The notes beneath the pieces were generated by a model. That model made no database searches. It was not told the origin of the DNA and saw only the letters and a list, made by a program, of their open reading frames with translations. The translations under genes were made by a program, and so were the position numbers. DNA of 64,000 bases from Bog-113 sp963752695 (GTDB lineage Bacteria; Acidobacteriota; Terriglobia; Bryobacterales; Bryobacteraceae): positions 493,210-557,209 of the forward strand of contig CAVVZB010000003.1 of the NCBI GenBank assembly GCA_963752695.1, written 5' to 3'. Below, in pieces: positions 58,345-64,000 of the stretch (position 1 is its first letter; each line of letters starts with the position of its first letter).

Positions 58345-58875
58345 ATGGACACGGCAGTATTGATGGAGATCGAGAACCTGCGCAGGATGAGCCTGGCTGG
58401 CTTGCGGATGAAGTACCGGGAGGTGTTTCAGGAGGAGACGCGCTGCCGGAATCGGGAGCATCTGTTCCGGCGCATCGCTTGGCGGCTGCAGGCGTTAGTC
58501 GAGGGAGATCTCTCCGAACGTGCTCGGACGCGGGCCGTTACGATTGCCCAGGATGCGGACTTGCGCGTGATCGCGCCGCGTGACTTCTTTTCGGTCGAGG
58601 GTACGCGGGTCGAGACCACGCCCGGGGACCGGGACCGGCCCGACCAGGATCGCCGCCTCCCGCTGCCCGGCGTCGTGCTGAGCCGAAAGTGGAAAGGCCG
58701 GACCGTGCTGGTGGAAGTTCTCGCGAAGGGCTTCCGGTATGAGAATCGCTACTATCCCTCGCTGAGCGCGGTAGCGGTTGCCGTAACGGGTACCCGTTGG
58801 AATGGTCTTGCCTTCTTCGGGCTGACCCGCAAGGCGGTTGCTGCGGACCAGTCGGAGGTGACCCATGCGGAATAA
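58345..58875 (+). CDS. DUF2924 protein
   Basis: The 176-residue protein begins MEIENLRRMSLAGLRMKYREVFQEETRCRNREHLFRRIAWRLQALVEGDLSERA, the DUF2924 pattern. The C-terminal part (LPGVVLSRKWKGRTVLVEVLAKGFRYENRYYPSLSAVAVAVTGTRWNGLAFFGL) looks like a small beta-rich domain. DUF2924 genes are repeatedly found directly before large serine recombinases, as here with an 11-bp overlap. Its role is unknown; a recombination cofactor is plausible. Confidence 0.85.
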   Translation: MDTAVLMEIENLRRMSLAGLRMKYREVFQEETRCRNREHLFRRIAWRLQALVEGDLSERARTRAVTIAQDADLRVIAPRDFFSVEGTRVETTPGDRDRPDQDRRLPLPGVVLSRKWKGRTVLVEVLAKGFRYENRYYPSLSAVAVAVTGTRWNGLAFFGLTRKAVAADQSEVTHAE

Positions 58876-60145
58876 CTATCTGGATGGAAGCGATCCAGAG
58901 CAGCGTCCCGCTAAATTACGTTGCGCGATCTATACGCGCAAGTCGACCGAGGAAGGTCTCGACCAGGAGTTCAACTCGCTCGATGCCCAACGCGAAGCGG
59001 GCGAGGCTTTCGTCCTCAGTCAGCGGCGGGAGGGATGGGTGGCCATGCCGCAGTTGTACGACGATGGCGGCTTCACTGGTGCGAACACCGATCGCCCCGC
59101 TTTGACGAGATTGCTGGCTGCGGTGGAAGCGGGCGAAGTGGATTGTGTGGTGGTCTATAAAGTGGACCGGCTGAGCCGCTCGCTGCTCGACTTCACCCGC
59201 ATGCTGAGCTTGTTCGAGAAGCACAAGGTCAGCTTCGTGGCGGTGACCCAGCAGTTCAACACCAGCACGTCGCTGGGACGATTGACCCTCAACATTCTTC
59301 TGTCGTTCGCGCAGTTCGAACGGGAACTGATCGGAGAGCGCACGCGGGACAAGATGTCTGCGGCGCGGAAGAAGGGCAAGTGGGTGGGAGGTGCTCCGGT
59401 GCTGGGCTATGACGTAGCCCCGGGCGGCGGACGATTGATCGTGAACGAAGAGGAAGCCGAACAGGTGCGCGCCATCTTCGCTCTCTTCGAGGAGAATCGG
59501 TCTGCCATGTTGACTTTGGCAGAGATCGATCGTCGCGGCTGGCGTCTGAAGAGTTGGACACGGAAGACCGGCCAGTTCCGGACCGGTAGCCCGTTCGATC
59601 TGAACGGGCTCCGGCGCTTGCTGATGAACATTCTCTACACGGGAACGGTTCTGCACAAGGGGCAGCCCTATCCCGGAGAACACCCGGCGATCCTCGCGCC
59701 CGGTACGTGGGAGCGGGTGCAGAGCCTCCTGACCAAACGGGAGTCAGTCGCCCGGGGTAAGGAGCGCAACAAACATATGGCGCTGCTGGGCGGCATGCTG
59801 CATTGCGAGTCCTGCCAGGCGCGCATGACGTACGGCTACGGAGGCAAAAAGGATCGGGTGTATCCCTACTATCTCTGCCTGAACGCGCGGCGCAAGGGAC
59901 GGGCGGCTTGCCTGGGGAGAACGCTTCCCGCTCCGGCCATTGATCAATCGGTTCTCGCGCGAGTCAGGGAAGCGCACCCGGAGTTTCCCACTGGTTCGGA
60001 GTGGGATCGATTGGATCGCAGCGAGCAACTCCGGGCAGTACAAGCCGTTGTCGAACGGATCGGCTTTGACGGCGTAAGCAAGCGGATCTCGATCCGGTTC
60101 CGTGCGGACTCCGTAGAGACGGTGGGCCAGGAGGTGCGGGCGTGA
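58865..60145 (+). CDS. Large serine recombinase
   Basis: The 426-residue protein has an N-terminal resolvase domain with nucleophile Ser27 in CAIYTRKSTEEGL. VDRLSRSLLDFTRML and the helix FERELIGERTRDKMSAARKKGKW follow. The recombinase domain (GYDVAPGGGRLIVNEEEAEQVRAIFALFE) comes next, with a zinc ribbon having CESCQARMTYGYGGKKDRVYPYYLCLNARRKGRAAC. It is shorter than phage integrases of this class, which usually have a longer coiled-coil end. It probably moves the surrounding module. Confidence 0.9.
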   Translation: MRNNYLDGSDPEQRPAKLRCAIYTRKSTEEGLDQEFNSLDAQREAGEAFVLSQRREGWVAMPQLYDDGGFTGANTDRPALTRLLAAVEAGEVDCVVVYKVDRLSRSLLDFTRMLSLFEKHKVSFVAVTQQFNTSTSLGRLTLNILLSFAQFERELIGERTRDKMSAARKKGKWVGGAPVLGYDVAPGGGRLIVNEEEAEQVRAIFALFEENRSAMLTLAEIDRRGWRLKSWTRKTGQFRTGSPFDLNGLRRLLMNILYTGTVLHKGQPYPGEHPAILAPGTWERVQSLLTKRESVARGKERNKHMALLGGMLHCESCQARMTYGYGGKKDRVYPYYLCLNARRKGRAACLGRTLPAPAIDQSVLARVREAHPEFPTGSEWDRLDRSEQLRAVQAVVERIGFDGVSKRISIRFRADSVETVGQEVRA

Positions 60146-60576
60146 GCAGTAATCCAGATGTTACTTATGAGCTGGACTTCTGCCCGAGCCGATACGGACG
60201 GCGAGAAGGCAAGGAAGCTTCCATCGGAGCTAAGCAACCGGATGGCGCAGACTCCTGTTCGGCGATTCCCCGGATTGCGCGGCTGATGGCACTGGCGCTG
60301 CGGTTTGAAGGGATGGTGAGGAAGGGAGAAGTGCAGGATTACGCAAGTCTTGCGGTTGTCGGAAAAGTGTCGCGTGCGCGCATGAGCCAGATCATGAAGC
60401 TGCTGCATCTGGCTCCGGACATTCAGGAGCAGCTCCTGTTCCTGCCGTTCCTCAAAGGCCTGCACGAAGTGAGCCTGCGACCCGTCGTCCAGCGGATCGA
60501 CTGGAGCGAGCAGCGCGTCCTGTTTCAGAAGATCGTCGACCCCGGGATGAACCTTTCTACAAAGGAGCGGAAATAA
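60142..60576 (+). CDS. Small HTH-like protein linked to the recombinase
   Basis: The 144-residue protein starts at GTG overlapping the recombinase stop by 4 nt. Its middle (PRIARLMALALRFEGMVRKGEVQDYASLAVVGKVSRARMSQIMKLLHLAPDIQEQLLFL) reads as an HTH region, with VSRARMSQIMKLLHLAP as a probable recognition helix. It is consistently found behind such recombinases in my recollection. A directionality or regulatory role is inference. Confidence 0.65.
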   Translation: MSSNPDVTYELDFCPSRYGRREGKEASIGAKQPDGADSCSAIPRIARLMALALRFEGMVRKGEVQDYASLAVVGKVSRARMSQIMKLLHLAPDIQEQLLFLPFLKGLHEVSLRPVVQRIDWSEQRVLFQKIVDPGMNLSTKERK

Positions 60577-60660
60577 CGCGGTATGCGCTTGCATGTGCCC
60601 GGGACCGAAGTGATGAATGTGATCGTGTCCGGCTTGCCGCCGGAACAGAGGAGAACGAAC

Positions 60661-61284
60661 ATGAACACCTTCACGATCGACAACGAAACAAACAACATCA
60701 TCCCCGTAGATTCAGAACAGGACGGCGACGTCGCCGCCGGAACCGCACGATTCAGCAGCGAGGCAGAGTTGGCGAGTTTGGCGGCGGACTGGCCCATGGC
60801 CCGCCTGCTCGAGATCTGGAATCACTTACCTCAAGTCAAGCCCGTCAACAAATTCAAGGATCGCAAGACGGCGATCACCCGGATCTGGAGCACGCTGAAC
60901 GACGCAGAGAGGGCTGCTCCGCTCGAGGCCCAACTGGAAGCAACCGAAGCGGCGGAGCAACAAGCCATGTTCGCGCCTGAGGGGGCACAGGCGCCCGACG
61001 TTGTGCCCGCGCCGACAGCGCCGCCCCACAAGACGACCCGCAAGAAGAAGACGCCCACCGCGCCCCCAAACGCCGGCGTTTCCCCGAAGGCAAACAAGAC
61101 CGAGTCGATTCTGGCGATGATGAAACAGCCCGGCGGGGTCACGCTCCACGCGATTATGAACGCGACCGGATGGCAGGCGCATTCGGTGCGCGGCTTCATT
61201 TCCGGCACGCTCGGCAAGAAGATGGGGCTGACTGTCCTGTCCACCAAAGACGAAAACGGGGAACGCACCTACCGGATTCAGTAA
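60661..61284 (+). CDS. DUF3489 protein
   Basis: The start at ATG 60661 with GAGGAG before it gives 207 residues. Upstream codons to 60583 are not needed. The C-terminal half holds the DUF3489 unit (NKTESILAMMKQPGGVTLHAIMNATGWQAHSVRGFISGTLGKKMGLTVLSTKDENGERTYRI), a winged-helix-like fold. A Lys/Pro/Ala linker precedes it. The N-terminal half has a conserved-looking stretch WPMARLLEIWNHLPQVKPVNKFKDRKTAITRIW. It follows the recombinase group and is probably the last gene of that unit. Confidence 0.8.
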   Translation: MNTFTIDNETNNIIPVDSEQDGDVAAGTARFSSEAELASLAADWPMARLLEIWNHLPQVKPVNKFKDRKTAITRIWSTLNDAERAAPLEAQLEATEAAEQQAMFAPEGAQAPDVVPAPTAPPHKTTRKKKTPTAPPNAGVSPKANKTESILAMMKQPGGVTLHAIMNATGWQAHSVRGFISGTLGKKMGLTVLSTKDENGERTYRIQ

Positions 61285-61366
61285 GGCTGCGTTTCCCCGT
61301 TTCTTGGCCCACGTGCTGATCGAGGCGCGTGGGCTTTCGTTCCTGGCTGTTCGACTTCGCTTCGAG

Positions 61367-61621
61367 CTACATCACTGCACCAGCTAAGGACTCGTGGCGA
61401 TCCCAAGCAGCCCGATAAGCCTGCAGAGCATCCGCCTCCAGTTCGGAGATGACCCAGTGGAGTCCACTTTCCTCCCTCCGCGACAAGCCCTGCAATAGTT
61501 CCAGATGCTCATTCGATAGCTGCTGCAGCGCGAGAACGCTGATCGCAAGTATCGGTTCGGCAGGCGGCTGAAAAAGAGGCGATCTCTCCAGCCGCCGAAG
61601 GCGTCGGTGGCGGCTCAACAT
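61367..61621 (-). CDS. Small hypothetical protein downstream of the DUF5681 gene
   Basis: The 84-residue product begins MLSRHRRLRRLERSPLFQPPAEPILAISVLALQQLSNEHLELLQGL. It resembles the short 'xxRRLxRLExxR' proteins found in prophage-like packages. It overlaps the end of the DUF5681 gene by 113 bp in another frame, which lowers confidence. No domain is recognised. Confidence 0.45.
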   Translation of the reverse strand: MLSRHRRLRRLERSPLFQPPAEPILAISVLALQQLSNEHLELLQGLSRREESGLHWVISELEADALQAYRAAWDRHESLAGAVM

Positions 61622-62075
61622 GGATCACCTTTTCTAGCGCGGAAGGTTCTTGGATCTGGCAAGGTTCTCCTCCAGTTTCTCGAGGCGGCTCTCGAAATTC
61701 GCGCTTATCCATGAACCGGGACCGGGTCTCCAGAATGCTCATCATCTTCGATCCTTCAAGCGGCGAGATCTTCCCGCGCTGGATGGCCTGCGTGATCTTC
61801 TCCGCGGCCTTCTCCACGTCGTGCGCACTCCGAATCTTCGGCCAACTCAGCTGGATGCGTGCATCCAGGCGTCTTGGGCTAATGCGCTCCATGCACATCC
61901 GCAACGCTTGCGGATTGCCTTGCAGCGCCATCGCAACGCATTTTCGCTTCAGGGGATCGGCGTACTGCCCGAGCAGGTCGTCGCCCTGCGAGTTCGTCTT
62001 GTTGCAGCTTCCCTTGGGCCGTCCACGCCCGAAGGTGTTACCCGGTGCGAAAGGCCGCCCGCGTGGCGCGCTCAT
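61509..62075 (-). CDS. DUF5681 protein (terminase small subunit-like context)
   Basis: The 188-residue protein begins MSAPRGRPFAPGNTFGRGRPKGSCNK, the DUF5681 signature of a basic Gly/Arg-rich start. A helical stretch follows (YADPLKRKCVAMALQGNPQALRMCMERISPRRLDARIQL, then VEKAAEKITQAIQRGKISPLEGSKMMSILE). Such proteins are encoded near phage terminases and methylases. It overlaps the stop of the ParB-methyltransferase gene by 4 nt (ATGA). Confidence 0.8.
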   Translation of the reverse strand: MSAPRGRPFAPGNTFGRGRPKGSCNKTNSQGDDLLGQYADPLKRKCVAMALQGNPQALRMCMERISPRRLDARIQLSWPKIRSAHDVEKAAEKITQAIQRGKISPLEGSKMMSILETRSRFMDKREFREPPRETGGEPCQIQEPSALEKVIHVEPPPTPSAAGEIASFSAACRTDTCDQRSRAAAAIE

Positions 62076-63487
62076 CGTTGACTCCCGCCTGTCGCTGGGT
62101 GGAAGGTATCGATTGCCTTACCGTCTTGTTGGAGATTGATACTCCCCATTTCGGCCTCCTCACGGCGGTCGTTGGTACGCTCTTGGGCGATGGCTTCAAA
62201 GCTGCGGCCATCGCGTTCCAGAATGGCTGGCTTACCACTCAACCCCTGCCAGCGCTGGACCACGACGTCGACATACTTGGGATCGAGTTCCATGCCGCAG
62301 CAGGTGCGCTGAGTCACTTCGGCCGCCGCCAATGTGGTGCCGCTGCCGAGAAACGGCTCGTACACCAAATCACCTGCGTTGGTGTGATTCAGGATGGCCT
62401 TTCGCATGAGTTCGATGGGCTTCTGGGTCGGGTGATCGTACTTCTCCTCATCCGATCCGCCCATGATGAACTTCGGAGAGGGCGAGTTCCAGATCGTCGA
62501 GTTCTCTCCCGGTTTACCGAACCAGGGCGCATTCTTCTTGCGGACATACCAGCACGGCTCATGCTGGAACCAGTAATGGGTCCGCGTGAGCACCGCCCGG
62601 CCTTTGTCCCAGATGATCTGCTGGTGATGCAGGAAGCCGATCCTGAGCAGGCCGTCGAGCACTTCGCGGGTGAACTTCGAGGCATGCCAGACATAAGCGA
62701 CTTCGAGGCTGGGAACCAGAGCGAAGGCCTCGGACCAGTCAGCGCGAGTATCGCCGGAGATCTTGGTCGCCTCATGCCCTGTAGTCCGGTGTTTCATGTA
62801 GCTGGGCTCGGCCGCGCCGCACCCGTTCAGTCCCGCTTTGTCGCGCCACTCGGAATCGAGCTCGATCCCGTAAGGTGGGTCGGTCACCATCAGGAACGGC
62901 TTGCGATCTCCCAAGAGCCGCGACACCGCTTCCGGCTCCGTCGAACTGCCGCAGAGCACCCGGTGAGAGCCGCACAGCCATAAGTCGCCAGCGCGAGCGA
63001 CGGGGTGATCGGGCAGGGGAGGCGCCTCCTCCTCCGGCTGGAGATCGGCCATGAGCAGCTCGTCGAGTTCCTTCGCCTCGAACCCCGTCAGGGAGAGATC
63101 GAAATCGGCTAGCTGCAGATCGCGCAGTTCCTGCGCAAGCTTCTCTTCATCAAACTCGGCCCACGTTGCCGAGCGGTTCACCATCAGGCGAAATGCCTTA
63201 ACCTGAGCCGGCGTCCACTCATCGCACAGGATGATCGGGATGTCCTCGATTGCGAGCTTCCTTGCTGCTTTGAGCCGGAGATGGCCGTCGACCACTTCGC
63301 CGTCGCTGCGGACCAGGCAAGGGATCTTGAAACCGAACTCTCGGATACTGGCGCACATGCGATCGACCGCTGCATCGTTCTTGCGCGGGTTCGCGGCATA
63401 GAGAACCAACTTGTCGATGGGCCAGACTTGAATCCCAACAGACGTCTCGGGCAGGGTACTGCCGCTTTGTTCAACAACACTCTTCAT
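62072..63487 (-). CDS. ParB-like domain fused to DNA methyltransferase
   Basis: The 471-residue protein has an N-terminal ParB/sulfiredoxin-like domain (WPIDKLVLYAANPRKNDAAVDRMCASIREFGFKIPCLV...GEVVDGHLRLKAARKL). A beta-type N6/N4 methyltransferase follows, with DPPYG (203-207) and a SAM-binding FLGSGTT (379-385). ParB-methylase fusions are common in phages and integrative elements, often without a cognate restriction enzyme. None is visible here. It is the first gene of a unit continuing into the DUF5681 gene. Confidence 0.92.
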   Translation of the reverse strand: MKSVVEQSGSTLPETSVGIQVWPIDKLVLYAANPRKNDAAVDRMCASIREFGFKIPCLVRSDGEVVDGHLRLKAARKLAIEDIPIILCDEWTPAQVKAFRLMVNRSATWAEFDEEKLAQELRDLQLADFDLSLTGFEAKELDELLMADLQPEEEAPPLPDHPVARAGDLWLCGSHRVLCGSSTEPEAVSRLLGDRKPFLMVTDPPYGIELDSEWRDKAGLNGCGAAEPSYMKHRTTGHEATKISGDTRADWSEAFALVPSLEVAYVWHASKFTREVLDGLLRIGFLHHQQIIWDKGRAVLTRTHYWFQHEPCWYVRKKNAPWFGKPGENSTIWNSPSPKFIMGGSDEEKYDHPTQKPIELMRKAILNHTNAGDLVYEPFLGSGTTLAAAEVTQRTCCGMELDPKYVDVVVQRWQGLSGKPAILERDGRSFEAIAQERTNDRREEAEMGSINLQQDGKAIDTFHPATGGSQR

Positions 63488-64000
63488 AAAACCTCTCGAC
63501 GCTACGGATGGGCGAAGCTAGAACCTCAGCCTGCCTGCCCGCCGTGATGCTTTTTCGGGTCCGGTCAACCGAACATGGACCGGCTCTCAAAGCATGAATC
63601 GGCGAAAACCACAGAAATGTAGACTGCTGGCGACTGGGATCTCAGCGCAGCAGGATGTAAGTGACTAAGATCAAACGATATATAGATTCAAAGAAAGTCT
63701 CAAACAGCCGACTGCCCGGCGAGCTTTCGAGGAGAAGCGCCCTGAGTGTGACGCGAGTTAGCGCTGGAGTGACGCGCGAAAACCTAAAATTTAACGCGGA
63801 ATAACGCGGAGATCTACGGCTCTTCAGGCAGTGCGGAGTGGATGTATTGCCTATAACTCTTTCCTATTCAGAGGCTTCGCCGCATCGGACATTCAAAGAG
63901 GCAGCTCCTAAAACTTGGCATTTTGGGTTATTTAACGCAAAAACGCGGAAAACGGGGACTCTCCGGAGAGACTGTGCGAACTTCGCGATAACTGCGGAGC
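63488..64000. other. Upstream region of the methyltransferase unit, with repeated AACGCGG motifs
   Basis: No gene is seen. The motif pair TTTAACGC...AACGCGGA occurs at 63790-63810 and again at 63931-63949. It may be binding sites for a regulator or a replication/transfer protein, or chance. Confidence 0.35.

Noticed and set aside
62072..63487. Restriction-modification system around the ParB-methyltransferase
   Set aside because: No restriction endonuclease or specificity subunit lies nearby; it is better described as an orphan mobile-element methylase.

Overview
This 64 kb window is high-GC bacterial DNA that most resembles an acidobacterium of the Solibacter/Bryobacter group. The main reasons are the secreted proteins. 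There is an NHL-repeat protein ending in the C-terminal domain found in many Solibacter-type secreted proteins, a protein with SBBP-type propeller repeats plus FG-GAP-like repeats, a malectin-like protein, and a Tat-exported Gfo/Idh/MocA oxidoreductase. The assignment is an inference from protein style, not from an rRNA gene; none is present.

The left third (about 1-24.5 kb) is tightly packed chromosomal backbone. In order it holds: an ECF sigma factor (cut by the window edge), an anti-sigma-like membrane protein and two HEAT-repeat exported proteins in one overlapping operon; a GH39-like glycosidase; the fliW-csrA-flagellin cluster with a recognisable sigma-28 promoter and a terminator; msrA; tilS-ftsH and an acyl-CoA carboxylase subunit; queA; a Gfo/Idh/MocA oxidoreductase; ilvD overlapping a YmdB-like phosphoesterase; a conserved membrane protein; a large NHL protein; mqnA; and tRNA-Asn(GTT).

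Immediately after the tRNA the character changes. From about 24.5 to 45 kb gene density falls and remnants of mobile DNA appear: a FRG-domain gene broken against a truncated plasmid RepA gene, an intact ParA plus ribbon-helix-helix partition pair with operator-like repeats, an Sll1717-like P-loop ATPase, a small serine recombinase, a DNA methyltransferase cut by an insertion sequence, a Ser/Thr kinase with a TPR-like tail, the secreted acidobacterial proteins, and a decayed ParB-like gene. A compact two-gene unit at 44.5-45.2 kb encodes a minimal HU-like protein and a TIR-domain protein that itself starts with half of an HU-like fold. I consider it the best candidate for an undescribed system.

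From 45.5 to 57.6 kb lies a complete type I-C CRISPR-Cas locus on the minus strand: cas3-cas5c-cas8c-cas7-cas4-cas1-cas2, a leader, and an array of 57 repeats (56 spacers). cas8c is split by a single-base frameshift, while an internal start for Cas11c with its own ribosome binding site is intact. The last 6 kb carry an IS3-type transposase relic and a mobile module (DUF2924 protein, large serine recombinase, small HTH-like protein, DUF3489 protein, then, on the other strand, a ParB-methyltransferase fusion and a DUF5681 protein). The accessory part as a whole looks like layered plasmid, phage and transposon debris in which the CRISPR-Cas and TIR defence genes are embedded.
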